From JBCBUE01 sp039818285 (GTDB taxonomy: Bacteria; Planctomycetota; Phycisphaerae; Phycisphaerales; Phycisphaeraceae): DNA of 25,424 nucleotides. This document shows, in pieces, positions 1-9,072 of the stretch (position 1 is its first letter; each line of letters begins with the position of its first letter). Where the stretch lies: NCBI GenBank assembly GCA_039818285.1, contig JBCBUE010000045.1:1-25424 (forward strand), read 5' to 3'. Below the pieces are notes generated by a model. It was given only the letters and a program-made list of their open reading frames with translations, searched no databases and was not told the DNA's origin. A program made the translations under genes and the position numbers.

Positions 1-106
1 AATAGGACCGATCACCGCGTCGATACCGACCGGATCGGCCTTCACGGCTGAAGTGACGGGGTGATCCGCCCGATGCGGTGTATGTCTCCCGTCTCAAGAG
101 GCCCGC

Positions 107-301
107 ATGCCCGCATCCGTCCGAATGATCTGCCCGAACCTGCTCTGCCGCGCGGTGCTCGCCGCGCCGGCCAACGCGCGGGGCAAGAAGGTCCGCTGCC
201 GCGCCTGCGGGATGCGGGTCCAGGTCCCCGGCATGGCCAAGGCCGACGCCGCGCCCTCCGACGCGACCAAGCCCGACGAGTCGGCCGGCAAGGCGGCCTG
301 A
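107..301 (+). CDS. Small zinc-ribbon peptide (MJ0042-like finger)
   Basis: This 64-residue protein has two cysteine pairs, CPNLLC near residues 9-14 and CRAC near residues 32-35, about 17 residues apart. That is the layout of a treble-clef or zinc-ribbon finger such as the MJ0042 finger common at the start of planctomycete proteins. The tail after about residue 45 is Ala/Asp/Lys-rich and probably disordered. The start at 107 is supported by an AAGAGG Shine-Dalgarno sequence five bases upstream. It ends 10 bp before the convergent FHA gene. The role is unknown; nucleic-acid or protein binding is only a guess. A longer overlapping frame (61-465) lacks a ribosome site and reads through the neighbour, so it was discarded. 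Confidence 0.6.
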   Translation: MPASVRMICPNLLCRAVLAAPANARGKKVRCRACGMRVQVPGMAKADAAPSDATKPDESAGKAA

Positions 302-311
302 CCCCGCCCCG

Positions 312-869
312 TCACTTCAACGGATCGTCGTCGTCCAGCTCGGCGATCTCGACGGCGTCGATGTCGAAGTCATCGTCCTCTTCGTCGGCCATCGCCTGCA
401 ACGCGGCGATCGGGTCGTCGGTGTCCTCGGGGATCTGCGTCTTCGCCGCAGGCGCGTCGGCGTGATCGGCCCCGCCGCCCTCGTGAACGTCCATCGCCTC
501 GACGCCCATCGCGGGCGTCTCGGAGGGATCGGTCTTGGTCGCGAGCAACGTCCGCACCGGCTTGACCTCCTCGGGGTGGCCGTCGATCACGACGGTGAAC
601 ACCACCGGCCCGACGACTACGGCGTCTCCCGGCCGAAGCGTCTCCTGCTGCACCCGCTGGTCGTTGACGAACGTCCCGTTGCTGGAGCCCAGGTCGTGGA
701 TGCTGACGCCGTCGCCCTCGACGAGGACCTCGCAGTGCTGCCGCGAGACACTTGACAGCGGGATCCGCAGGTCGCAGCTGTTCTTGCGGCCGATGGTCAT
801 GCGGTCGCCGCGGACGGAAAAATCCCGCCGCGTGCCATCCGCCTTGAACATGACCAGCGTGACTTCCAT
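312..869 (-). CDS. FHA-domain protein with acidic tail
   Basis: The N-terminal ~100 residues form a forkhead-associated (FHA) domain, the fold that binds phosphothreonine peptides from Ser/Thr kinases. Key residues are visible: G27-R28, the S42-R43-x-H45 stretch and S63-N64-G65 in a GSSNGTF motif. The remaining ~85 residues are low complexity and end in a strongly acidic tail of mostly Asp/Glu. No membrane segment or signal peptide is seen, so it is probably cytosolic. The start at 869 (MEVTLV) was chosen because FHA strand 1 begins there; an in-frame ATG at 914 would add 15 residues with no domain match. Neither start has a strong ribosome site. A second FHA protein is encoded at 17784-20474. 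Its binding partner cannot be told from sequence. Confidence 0.88.
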   Translation of the reverse strand: MEVTLVMFKADGTRRDFSVRGDRMTIGRKNSCDLRIPLSSVSRQHCEVLVEGDGVSIHDLGSSNGTFVNDQRVQQETLRPGDAVVVGPVVFTVVIDGHPEEVKPVRTLLATKTDPSETPAMGVEAMDVHEGGGADHADAPAAKTQIPEDTDDPIAALQAMADEEDDDFDIDAVEIAELDDDDPLK

Positions 870-945
870 CGTGAAGACGGCGCGAGAGAGGGTGGCACCG
901 AGGCCGCGGATCATCCCGGACCGTCCGGTGCGGCCGGCCGCCGGC

Positions 946-951
946 TACGAT
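946..951 (+). promoter_or_regulatory. Possible -10 element for hemW
   Basis: TACGAT lies 17 bp before the hemW ATG, which has no clear Shine-Dalgarno sequence. No convincing -35 hexamer is seen. It matches the TANNNT pattern found before several start codons in this window. Confidence 0.3.
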
Positions 952-968
952 GACCAGCGGTCAGAACC

Positions 969-2162
969 ATGTTGCAGAATACCGGCGATCTAGCCGTCCT
1001 TCAACCGAACGACACGCTCGCCGACCTGCCGTTGACACCCGGCAGCGTCGCGACTTCCCTGTACCTGCACGTGCCGTTTTGCGTGCATAAATGCGGGTAT
1101 TGCGACTTCTACAGCATCACGTCGCAGGCCGATCGTCAAGACGCCTGGGCCGACGCGATCGTCGCCGAGTTCGACGCCCTGCTCGCTCGCGTCGAGGCCG
1201 CGCCTCGCACCATCTACGTCGGCGGCGGCACCCCCACCCTGCTGGAAGCAGGCACGTGGACGGGCCTGATGCAGCGGCTCGCCGAGCGGATCGACCTGTC
1301 ACCGTTGCGTGAGTTTTCTGTCGAAGCCAACCCCGAAACCGTCACGCCCGGCCTGCTCGCCACGCTGAGAAACCTCGGGGTCAACCGCCTGTCAATCGGC
1401 TGCCAATCCTTCCAGCCCGACCTGCTGGCCACCTTGGAACGCGCGCACGACCCCGCCACGGTCCGCTCGGCCGTCGCGATGGCCCGCGACGCCGGCATCG
1501 CCAACCTCAGCCTCGACCTCATCTACGCCGTCCCCGGCCAGTCGCTCGACCAGCTCGACGCCGACCTCGACGCCCTGCTCGACCTCGCCCCCGACCACCT
1601 CTCCTGCTACAGCCTCATCTTCGAGCCTGGCACCGCCCTGACCGCCCACCGCGACCTCGGCCGAGTCCGGCCCATCGACAACGACCTCGAGGCCGCCATG
1701 TACCGCCGCGTCATCGATCGCCTGCACGACGCGGGCTACGAGCACTACGAGGTCAGCAACTGGGCCCGGCCCGATCGAGCCTGCGAGCACAACCTCGCTT
1801 ACTGGACCGGCGGCCACTGGCTGGGCCTCGGGCCCTCGGCCGCGAGCCACATCGACGGCCTGCGCTGGAAGAATACACCGCACCTCGGCCGATACCTCGC
1901 CTCGCCGGGCGACCCGCCCATCCGCGACGTCGAACGGCTCGCCCCCGACGCCGCCCTGGGCGAGGCCCTCATGCTCCGCCTGCGGCTCCGGCAAGGCGTC
2001 TCGCTCGACTGGCTCGACCCGCGCGTGCCGACCGGCTCGACACGCCGCGACACCATCGACCGCTACACCGCCACCGGCATGATGGCGATCACCGAACACC
2101 GACTCCGACTGACCGACCGAGGCCTCATGGTCGCCGACGCCCTGCTTGGCGAGCTGCTCTGA
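969..2162 (+). CDS. hemW: Radical SAM heme chaperone HemW
   Basis: A radical SAM protein of the HemN/HemW family, 397 residues. The iron-sulfur motif is C38-x3-C42-x2-C45 followed by D46-F47. The residue after the cluster is Phe where coproporphyrinogen dehydrogenase HemN has a fourth Cys, so this is the HemW branch: a heme-binding chaperone that passes heme to respiratory proteins, not a porphyrin-making enzyme. GGGTPT, the SAM-binding glycine motif, follows at about residue 87. Later blocks (SIGCQSF, HYEVSNWA, HNLAYWTGG) are typical of the family. Length is normal, with about 28 extra N-terminal residues before the SLYLHVPFC start of the fold; a later start is possible but no other ATG precedes the motif. 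It converges on the GNAT gene with a 25-bp gap. Confidence 0.93.
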   Translation: MLQNTGDLAVLQPNDTLADLPLTPGSVATSLYLHVPFCVHKCGYCDFYSITSQADRQDAWADAIVAEFDALLARVEAAPRTIYVGGGTPTLLEAGTWTGLMQRLAERIDLSPLREFSVEANPETVTPGLLATLRNLGVNRLSIGCQSFQPDLLATLERAHDPATVRSAVAMARDAGIANLSLDLIYAVPGQSLDQLDADLDALLDLAPDHLSCYSLIFEPGTALTAHRDLGRVRPIDNDLEAAMYRRVIDRLHDAGYEHYEVSNWARPDRACEHNLAYWTGGHWLGLGPSAASHIDGLRWKNTPHLGRYLASPGDPPIRDVERLAPDAALGEALMLRLRLRQGVSLDWLDPRVPTGSTRRDTIDRYTATGMMAITEHRLRLTDRGLMVADALLGELL

Positions 2163-2187
2163 CGCGTGTGATCATCGCCGCGAGCGG

Positions 2188-2703
2188 CTACTCGTCGTCG
2201 CCCTGATGGTCGCGGTAGAGATCGACGTAGAACTCGAGCAGCTCCTTGCCCTTGACCGTCTTGGTCCGGGTGTGGTGGAATCCGACGCGGTCGAACAGGT
2301 CCACCGCCGCGTCCTTCTCAAAGCTGGTGTCCAGCCGAACCTTCAGGAACCCGTGCTCGCGGCAGTGCTCCACCGCGGTCCATAGCAGCCGGCTGGCGAT
2401 GTCGCCGGGGTTGGCAAAGCTCGGCTCGACCCGCAGCCGACGGACCTCGGCCGTGTGCTCCTCGTCGGCGTTGACACCGATCATCCCCGCCACCTTGCCT
2501 TCGACCTCGGCGACCCAGAAGTGGTGCTTGTCGCTGTCGAAGTACGCCTCCTGGACATGGTCGATGTCGGCCCCGGTGTCGTTGGCCCGGACCTGGCCGG
2601 CCAGCAGACCGACATCGAACAGGCGCAGCACGGTGGGCTGGTCGTCGGGTCGATAGCTGCGGATGCGGAGATCGGACTCCGCGGTCGATTCAGGCTGGGT
2701 CAT
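2188..2703 (-). CDS. GNAT family N-acetyltransferase
   Basis: A single GNAT acetyltransferase domain fills this 171-residue protein: an N-terminal LRIRSYRPDD strand, a central AEVEGKVAGMIGV strand, the VRRLRVEP strand leading into the acetyl-CoA site, and a C-terminal FDRVGFHHTRT segment typical of the fold. The acetyl-CoA loop reads FANPGDIASRLL, so the usual Gly-x-Gly/Ala of the R/Q-x-x-G-x-G/A signature is weak. It may use a different donor geometry or be a divergent member. The acceptor substrate cannot be predicted. It is cytosolic, with an Asp/Glu-rich C-terminus. The gene lies 63 bp downstream of the phosphodiesterase on the same strand, so the two may be co-transcribed. Confidence 0.85.
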   Translation of the reverse strand: MTQPESTAESDLRIRSYRPDDQPTVLRLFDVGLLAGQVRANDTGADIDHVQEAYFDSDKHHFWVAEVEGKVAGMIGVNADEEHTAEVRRLRVEPSFANPGDIASRLLWTAVEHCREHGFLKVRLDTSFEKDAAVDLFDRVGFHHTRTKTVKGKELLEFYVDLYRDHQGDDE

Positions 2704-2766
2704 GACCGGGGCTTGGGGAGGAAACGAGGCCGGTTAAGCGGGGATGATATCAGGACGCGACGATGC

Positions 2767-3276
2767 CTAGCCGACGTCGATCAGCTCGACCGAATCCGTG
2801 GCGGTGTCGAGCACGGCCACCGTGTACTGGGCCGCCCGAAACAAAGCGCCGGGGTTGATCACCCGCGTCCCGCCCCGCCGCAGGTCGCTGACGCGGTGCG
2901 TGTGACCGTGGCAGAGCCAGGTCGCGCCGTCGCGGATCGCCGTCTGCATCACGCCCGGCTCGTGCCCGTGGCAGTAGGCCAACACCCCCTCGGGCAGCGT
3001 GATGGTGCCCAGCGGGTGATCGACGCTCACGTCGAGGTCCCGCGCGTAGTCGCTCAGCTCCTCGATGTCCCAGTCGGTGTTGCCGAACACAAGGTGAGCC
3101 TCGATCTGGTCGTCCCCGCCGGGCACGTCGACCGCCAGGGCGTCGATCACCTCGACCGTGCCGATGTCGCCGAGGTGGATCAACCGATCGACCCCCCGCT
3201 CCAGAAGAGCGTGCACCGCCCGATCCGTCGTCACCGCTCGCCCGTGCGAATCCGCTAGAAGTCCGACCTTCGCCAA
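2767..3276 (-). CDS. YfcE/MJ0936-type metallophosphoesterase
   Basis: A small calcineurin-like phosphodiesterase with all metal-binding blocks in order: ADSHG (D-x-H), HLGDIG (GD), GNTDWD (GN-x-D), CHGHE and HGHTH. These bind a two-metal centre that cleaves phosphodiesters; the MJ0936/YfcE group acts on model phosphodiesters and its cell substrate is usually unknown. I place the start at a TTG (3274-3276), which has AAGG eight bases upstream and begins just before the KVGLLADSHG strand. An in-frame ATG at 3330 would add 18 Arg/Leu-rich residues that do not fit the fold. It is divergent from trpC with about 100 bp between them. Confidence 0.85.
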   Translation of the reverse strand: MAKVGLLADSHGRAVTTDRAVHALLERGVDRLIHLGDIGTVEVIDALAVDVPGGDDQIEAHLVFGNTDWDIEELSDYARDLDVSVDHPLGTITLPEGVLAYCHGHEPGVMQTAIRDGATWLCHGHTHRVSDLRRGGTRVINPGALFRAAQYTVAVLDTATDSVELIDVG

Positions 3277-3353
3277 CCGTCCACCCTTGACATCGAGACC
3301 CGTGAATCGCAGGCGGGCAGAGCATAGCAAGCCGGCCGGTCAGGCGTATCGGG

Positions 3354-3359
3354 TAAACT
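3354..3359 (+). promoter_or_regulatory. Possible -10 element for trpC
   Basis: TAAACT sits 18 bp before the ATG at 3378 and 45 bp before the ATG at 3405. No clear -35 is present. It is the only TANNNT hexamer I noticed just upstream of trpC in the divergent gap with the phosphodiesterase gene. Confidence 0.3.
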
Positions 3360-3404
3360 CCCGGGCTGGGTCGGGCGATGGCACGCCGGGCCGCGACCGT
3401 CCCC

Positions 3405-4220
<816 letters not shown>

Positions 4221-4232
4221 CGCGCCGACCGT

Positions 4233-5108
4233 TTAGCCGGCGAGTTCACTCGCCGATCGATCGACCGACAAACAACCCACCTCGGTCACCAGCCCGTCGT
4301 ACGCAGGCTCGATCCCGTCGGGCAAGCGCTCCGCGATCTCCACGTGCGAGAAGTCGTGAGCGATGTGCGTGAGATACCCGCGCCTCGGCGCCGCGCGATC
4401 GATCACCTCGATCGCCTGGTCGAATGTCATGTGTGTCGGGTGATGCCGTTCGCGAAGGCCATCGATGACCAGCACGTCCAAGCCCTCCAGCAACGGCCAC
4501 GTCTCCGGCGGGATCGTCGACACATCCGTGCAATACGCCAGCGACGCCCCATTGAAATCCACACGAAACCCGACGATCGGCAGCCGGCCGTGCATCAACC
4601 GCAGCGGCGTCCACCGCGCCCCGCCGGCCTGGCCTTCCGGCAGCGTGAACGACACGCCCGGCGTCAGCGGGCGCGGGATCAGCTCGGCCACCCACGAGTT
4701 GTTCACGTTCTTGTGCGGCTCGAAGATGTGCCGGTACGCCCGGGCCACCGTCTCGCGCACCCGCCCCTCCATCCACACGTCGATCGGCCCGTCCATCACC
4801 GCGTTGAACCGGCGAAGATCATCCAGCCCGTAGATGTGGTCCGCGTGCGCGTGCGTGATCAAGACGCCGTCCAGCCGCCGCATGCCCGCGCGGATCGCCT
4901 GATGCCGAAGGTCCGGCGTCGTGTCGACGAGGTAAACCCGCTCGACGCCCGCTTCGTCGGGATAGCTCACCACCACCGAAGAACGATCCCGCCAGTCCCG
5001 CGGGTCGTCGCTCGTGCACACCGGGCAGTCGCACCCGATCATCGGCACCCCGGCCGAGGTGCCCGTGCCGAGGAACGTCAGCTTCAACCCCGAGGGCGTC
5101 GCATCCAT
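4233..5108 (-). CDS. PhnP-like MBL-fold metallo-hydrolase
   Basis: A metallo-beta-lactamase-fold hydrolase of 291 residues. The N-terminus GTGTSAGVPMIGCDCPVC contains the cysteine cluster typical of the PhnP branch, and the zinc motif THAHADH follows at about residues 85-91. Later ligands appear in RLMHG, CTDVS and THIAHD. PhnP in E. coli opens 1,2-cyclic ribose phosphate in phosphonate breakdown, but most bacterial relatives occur without phn genes. None is seen here, so the substrate stays open. The start at 5108 is the only ATG close before the fold. A 190-bp divergent gap separates it from the PhyH gene. Confidence 0.85.
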   Translation of the reverse strand: MDATPSGLKLTFLGTGTSAGVPMIGCDCPVCTSDDPRDWRDRSSVVVSYPDEAGVERVYLVDTTPDLRHQAIRAGMRRLDGVLITHAHADHIYGLDDLRRFNAVMDGPIDVWMEGRVRETVARAYRHIFEPHKNVNNSWVAELIPRPLTPGVSFTLPEGQAGGARWTPLRLMHGRLPIVGFRVDFNGASLAYCTDVSTIPPETWPLLEGLDVLVIDGLRERHHPTHMTFDQAIEVIDRAAPRRGYLTHIAHDFSHVEIAERLPDGIEPAYDGLVTEVGCLSVDRSASELAG

Positions 5109-5299
5109 CTCGCCAGCCTAGGCACTCCCGCCCCGCAACCGCCCGCCATCGGCAACTCGATCGTGAGGCGAGAGGCCCACCATGGTGAAAATAAACCAGC
5201 GATGGTGCCGCCGCCCTATTGCCCGGGCGAACGAAAACCCAAGAATAACGAGCCGTTCAAGCGATTCTTCGTCACCCGTCTCCCGCCACGAGCCACGCC

Positions 5300-6202
5300 A
5301 TGACCATGATCTACACACCGCCCCCCGCCCCCCGCTCGGACTGCTATCTCACCGAGGACCAGCTCAAGCAGTACGAGGAGATCGGCTTCGTGGTCCTGCC
5401 CAGCGTGCTCGACCAGGGCGACCTGGCGGGCGTCAAGCGCGCGATGAACAACAAGGTCGACTGGATGGCCAAGGGCTGGCTCGAGGAGGGCCTCATCCCC
5501 AGCCTGTACGAAGACGAGCCGTTCGAGTCCCGCCTGGCCAGGATCGCCTCGCACCTCACCGAGGAGCAGTACCTCCGCCACGGCAGGGGCTGGCGCGACC
5601 GCGACCCCGGCTACTTCGACCTCATGAGCAACCCCAAGATCCTCAACGCCGTCGAGTCCCTCATCGGCCCGGAGATCTTCTCCAACCCCGTCTACAACAC
5701 CCGCCCCAAGGTCCCCGGCGTCGCCGCCGGCGCCGTCCCCTGGCACCAGGACAAGTCGTACTGGCCCGACGCGAACTCCAACCCCGTCATCACCGTCTGG
5801 GTCCCCATCGTCGAGGCCAACCTGCTCAACGGCTGCCTGCACATCTGGCCCCGCACCCACCGTGAGAAGGTGCTTGCGTGGCACAAGGAGACCTATTCCG
5901 GCACGGGCTTCCTCGAGATCGACGACGAGCACCTCACCCAGGCCGAGCGCGAGATGGTCGCCCTGCCCGTCGCCGCCGGCTCGATGATTCTGTTCAACGA
6001 CCGGTGCATCCACATGTCGACCCTCAACCGGGCCGAGACCGTCCGCTGGTCGGTCGACCTCCGCTACCAGCCCACCGACCAGGACCCCATGCCCGCCCAC
6101 GGCGTCGGCTTCCTCGCTCGCAGCCACCAACACCCCGAGCGCGTCGCCAACGAAGACGACTGGCTGGCCCTCCGCCCCGAGCACGAGGCGGCCGCGGCTT
6201 AG
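5300..6202 (+). CDS. Phytanoyl-CoA dioxygenase (PhyH) family protein
   Basis: An Fe(II)/2-oxoglutarate-dependent oxygenase of the PhyH family, 300 residues. The iron triad is visible: H149-x-D151 in VPWHQDKSYW and the distal H238 in CIHMSTLNR. R249, eleven residues after the distal His, is the likely 2-oxoglutarate carboxylate ligand. The N-terminal DQLKQYEEIGFVVLPSVL block is the standard start of the family. It is cytosolic with no signal peptide. PhyH relatives in bacteria hydroxylate many small molecules, and nothing nearby names the substrate. It stands alone, divergent from the metallo-hydrolase and convergent with tsaD (15-bp gap). No strong ribosome site precedes the ATG. Confidence 0.9.
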   Translation: MTMIYTPPPAPRSDCYLTEDQLKQYEEIGFVVLPSVLDQGDLAGVKRAMNNKVDWMAKGWLEEGLIPSLYEDEPFESRLARIASHLTEEQYLRHGRGWRDRDPGYFDLMSNPKILNAVESLIGPEIFSNPVYNTRPKVPGVAAGAVPWHQDKSYWPDANSNPVITVWVPIVEANLLNGCLHIWPRTHREKVLAWHKETYSGTGFLEIDDEHLTQAEREMVALPVAAGSMILFNDRCIHMSTLNRAETVRWSVDLRYQPTDQDPMPAHGVGFLARSHQHPERVANEDDWLALRPEHEAAAA

Positions 6203-6217
6203 CGACCAGGCGACGCC

Positions 6218-7420
6218 TCAACCCGCCCCCGTGGCGACCACCGGCAGCGACAGATCATCGACCTCGCCCGTGGCCAGCCGACGCGCGGCCGCCCCGGCGA
6301 TCATCGCCGCGTTGTCCACGCAGTACCGCATCGCCGGCAGCACCACCGGCACGCCCAGCCGCTCGCCCAACGACGCGGCCTCGGCGCGCAACCGCGAGTT
6401 GGCCGAGACCCCGCCGCCGATGACGATCGCGCGAGGCCGGTCGCCGTCGTCGGTCATGCGATCGACCGCACGGCCGAGCTTGGCGATCAACGCGTCGATC
6501 GCCGCCGCCTGAAAGCTCGCCGCCAGGTCGGCCCGCTGCGCATCGCTCAACGCCGTGTGGTCCCGCTCGAACGTCGCGGCCTTGCCCTTCCCAACAGGCC
6601 TGCCGCGCACCGCGTACAGCATGGCCGTCTTCAGCCCGCTGAACGAGAAGTCCAGCGACCCCTCGCCGAGCATCGAGCGTGGGAACCGCACCGCCTCGGA
6701 GTTGCCCCGCCCCGCCAGTCGGTCGATCTCCGGCCCGCCGGGGTAGGGCAGCCCCAGGATCACCGCCGCCTTGTCGAACGCCTCGCCGACCGCGTCGTCG
6801 ATCGTCCCGCCGAGCCGATCGATCCGGCCGGGCTGCGTCGTGCGGTACAGCGTGGTGTGCCCGCCGGACACGACCAGGCCGAGGCGGGGGAAGGGCAGGG
6901 CGGAGGGCGGAGAGCGGAGGACGCAGGGCTCGCGATGCCGGTCCCCAGCGTCATGCGGATCGATTGCGCTGCCCGCGGCGTTTTGCTCAGCGGCCTCGAT
7001 CGCGGCCATGCCGCCTTCCGCCCTCCGCCCTCCGCCTTCCCGCAGCTCGCCCGCCGTGAGGTGCGCCGTCACGTGATCGACCCCGACGATCGGCTTGCCC
7101 AGCGCCCACGCCAGGGCCTTCGCCGCCGACACGCCCACGATCAGCGAGCCGATCAGCCCCGGCCGATTCCCCACCGCCACCGCGTCGATCTCGCCAAGGC
7201 CGACACCCGCCTCATCGATCGCCCGCTCCACCACCGGCAGCACACGCTCGAGGTGCGCCCGGCTGGCGATCTCCGGCACCACACCCCGATACTCGGCGTG
7301 CAGGTCGTGCTGCGTCGCCACGACGCTCGAGCGCACGAGCAACGCTCCCGCCGAGTCGTGCTCGACCACCGCCGCGGCCGTCTCGTCGCAGCTGGTCTCC
7401 AGCCCCAGCAGAAGGCTCAT
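6218..7420 (-). CDS. tsaD: tRNA N6-adenosine threonylcarbamoyltransferase TsaD, with insertion
   Basis: TsaD transfers the threonylcarbamoyl group to A37 of ANN-decoding tRNAs with TsaB and TsaE (neither in the window). The ASKHA-fold motifs are intact: GLETSCDET at the start, metal ligands H116 and H120, VSGGHT at 184-189, GGPEIDRLAG, and near the C-terminus a VIGGGVSANS loop and YCVDNAAMIA with the third metal-binding Asp. At 400 residues it is about 50 longer than usual. The surplus is one block, residues ~125-176, between the metal helix and the FPRLGLVVSGGHT strand, where E. coli TsaD has about ten residues. The block is encoded by DNA with inverted-repeat ends (separate entry). The ATG overlaps the stop of the upstream S41 peptidase gene by 4 bp, so translation is probably coupled. 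Confidence 0.95.
   Translation of the reverse strand: MSLLLGLETSCDETAAAVVEHDSAGALLVRSSVVATQHDLHAEYRGVVPEIASRAHLERVLPVVERAIDEAGVGLGEIDAVAVGNRPGLIGSLIVGVSAAKALAWALGKPIVGVDHVTAHLTAGELREGGGRRAEGGMAAIEAAEQNAAGSAIDPHDAGDRHREPCVLRSPPSALPFPRLGLVVSGGHTTLYRTTQPGRIDRLGGTIDDAVGEAFDKAAVILGLPYPGGPEIDRLAGRGNSEAVRFPRSMLGEGSLDFSFSGLKTAMLYAVRGRPVGKGKAATFERDHTALSDAQRADLAASFQAAAIDALIAKLGRAVDRMTDDGDRPRAIVIGGGVSANSRLRAEAASLGERLGVPVVLPAMRYCVDNAAMIAGAAARRLATGEVDDLSLPVVATGAG
6888..7043. repeat. Inverted-repeat-bounded insertion inside tsaD
   Basis: The left arm (about 6888-6920) is a G/A-rich run built on GGGCGGA units. The right arm (about 7010-7043) is its C/T-rich near-complement, built on TCCGCCC units. About 90 bp of more ordinary sequence lies between. 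The arms match over about 30 bases with a few mismatches and a one-base offset. The whole block sits where TsaD normally has a short loop, keeps the frame and contains no stop in the gene's frame. No transposase is present, so it would be a non-autonomous palindromic or MITE-like element. Alternatively it could be slippage expansion of a G/A-rich tract on each side. Confidence 0.55.
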
Positions 7421-8955
7421 TCGCCCACGCCGGCCGGCTCGAGCTCGACGCTCTCGGCGTCAGTGTCAATGCCCGACGCGTCGGTCGACCGCTCCTCGTC
7501 GTCGATGTCGACGCCCGCCCGCAGATCGGCGATCCGCGTGTCCACCTCGGCCAGCGCCTCGGCCAGCGCCTCGCGACGGCGCTCCAGCCCGGCGATCCGG
7601 CCCGCCTTGGCCAGCTCGTCCGCGCCGTCCTCGCCGACCGTCGGCCACGCGCCGGCGTCCAGCTTGCCCAGCACCGCCGACAGCGCCGCCGACAGCTGCG
7701 GGTCCTTGAGCTCCGCCTCGATCCACTCGGGCGTCACCGGCTCATTACTGTCCTTGCGCTGGCGCACCGCGTCGCCGTCACGACGCACGTCGATCATCGC
7801 GCTGATCTCGTCCGGCGTCATCGCCACATAGCTCCCCGCCGTCGGATCGACGCCCCACGTGTCTTTGTCCGGCCGACGGTGGATGTTCCGCCCGCTGGGC
7901 AGGTAGTAATACGCGTTGGTCAGCTTGATCGCGCCGGCCGACGCGTCGAGCATCCGCACGTTCTGCACGCTGCCCTTGCCGAACGTCCGCGTCCCGACAA
8001 ACAACGCCCGCTCGTTCTCCGACAACGCCCCGGCGAGGATCTCGCTCGCCGACGCCGACGCCTCGTTCGCCAGGATCACGACCTCGACGCCAGGGTCGAC
8101 CAGCGTGTCCGACGTGGCGTCGAACGCCTGCTCGCGCGTCCGTCGCCCCTTGATCGACACGATCCGCTGCCCCTCGTCCAGGAACATGTCCGAGATCGCC
8201 ACCGCCGCGGTCAGCAGCCCGCCCGGGTCGAACCGCACGTCGATGATCAGCCCCCGCATCCCCTGGGCCTCGAGCTCGGCCAGCACCTCGGTCAGGTCCT
8301 CGACCGTCTTCTGCGAGAAGCTCGTCAGCCGCACGTAGCCGATGCGGTTCTCGTCGTCGAGCATGAAGTCGAACGACTGGTCGGCCTCGCGTCGAAACCC
8401 GCGCACGCTCTGCACCTCGATCAGCCCCCGCGTGATCGTGATCTCTTCTTCCTCGCCGGTCTCGTGGCGGACCTTGATGGTCACGTCCGTGCCCGCCTCG
8501 CCGGTCAGCAGGCCGACCGCCTGCTGCACCGTGATGTCCTCCGTCGACTCGCCGTCGATCTCGAGCACCGTGTCGCCCGCCATCACCCCGGCGTTCCACG
8601 CCGGCGAGTCCTCCAGCGGCGTCACGATCGTCAGTCGGCCCGGCTGGGTCGTGATCTCCGCGCCGATGCCGCTGAACGTCCCGCTGACCTGCTTCTGCAG
8701 GTCGAGCACGTCGTCGGGCGTCAGGTAGGTCGTGTACGGGTCGTCGAGCGCCTCGATCATCCCGCGCACGGCCGCCTCGGTCAGCGCCTGGGCATCCGGG
8801 TCCTCGACGTAGTTCTGCACGATCTCGTGACGGACGTCGACCAGCAGGTCGAGCTGTTCGTACACGCTGCTGGAACGGGCCCAGGTCTGAGTCACGAGCA
8901 GGGTGAGCGCGGCGACGGCCATCAGGCCGGCCACGCGAAGCGGGGTGCGGGTCAT
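7417..8955 (-). CDS. S41 family C-terminal processing peptidase
   Basis: A carboxyl-terminal processing (CtpA/Prc-type) serine protease of 512 residues. An N-terminal hydrophobic segment (residues ~7-26) acts as signal peptide or anchor and places the enzyme in the periplasm. A PDZ domain follows at ~95-175 (GIGAEI, then AWNAGVMAGDTVLEIDG), then the S41 domain with RFDPGG. The catalytic pair is S302 in the SASASE motif and K327 in TFGKGS, 25 residues apart as in Prc. A C-terminal extension of about 100 residues has a likely coiled coil (RRREALAEALAEVDTRIADL) and an acidic tail. Start 8955 has GGAG seven bases upstream; the ATG at 8994 is less likely. It probably trims envelope proteins; the target is unknown. 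It is followed by tsaD with a 4-bp overlap. Confidence 0.93.
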   Translation of the reverse strand: MTRTPLRVAGLMAVAALTLLVTQTWARSSSVYEQLDLLVDVRHEIVQNYVEDPDAQALTEAAVRGMIEALDDPYTTYLTPDDVLDLQKQVSGTFSGIGAEITTQPGRLTIVTPLEDSPAWNAGVMAGDTVLEIDGESTEDITVQQAVGLLTGEAGTDVTIKVRHETGEEEEITITRGLIEVQSVRGFRREADQSFDFMLDDENRIGYVRLTSFSQKTVEDLTEVLAELEAQGMRGLIIDVRFDPGGLLTAAVAISDMFLDEGQRIVSIKGRRTREQAFDATSDTLVDPGVEVVILANEASASASEILAGALSENERALFVGTRTFGKGSVQNVRMLDASAGAIKLTNAYYYLPSGRNIHRRPDKDTWGVDPTAGSYVAMTPDEISAMIDVRRDGDAVRQRKDSNEPVTPEWIEAELKDPQLSAALSAVLGKLDAGAWPTVGEDGADELAKAGRIAGLERRREALAEALAEVDTRIADLRAGVDIDDEERSTDASGIDTDAESVELEPAGVGE

Positions 8956-9072
8956 ACGGTCGCTCCGGGACAGGAATCGCTGATCGGCCCGCAATGGCCG
9001 ATCCGTCGATCAATATAGGACCGCCGGCCCCACGGTTCGGCCGATTGTCGGTCGGGTGCCGATGTCCACGGC

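Noticed and set aside
1..106. Possible end of an upstream gene (open frame to a TGA at 49-51) or a minus-strand gene start
   Set aside because: Too short to show any domain or codon bias; either strand could be coding and nothing decides it.
969..2162. Annotation as oxygen-independent coproporphyrinogen III oxidase (HemN)
   Set aside because: The fourth Cys after the radical SAM cluster is replaced by Phe, which is the HemW pattern.
6557..7831. A 424-codon plus-strand frame across tsaD and the S41 peptidase
   Set aside because: It is antisense to two well-identified genes and has no recognisable domain.
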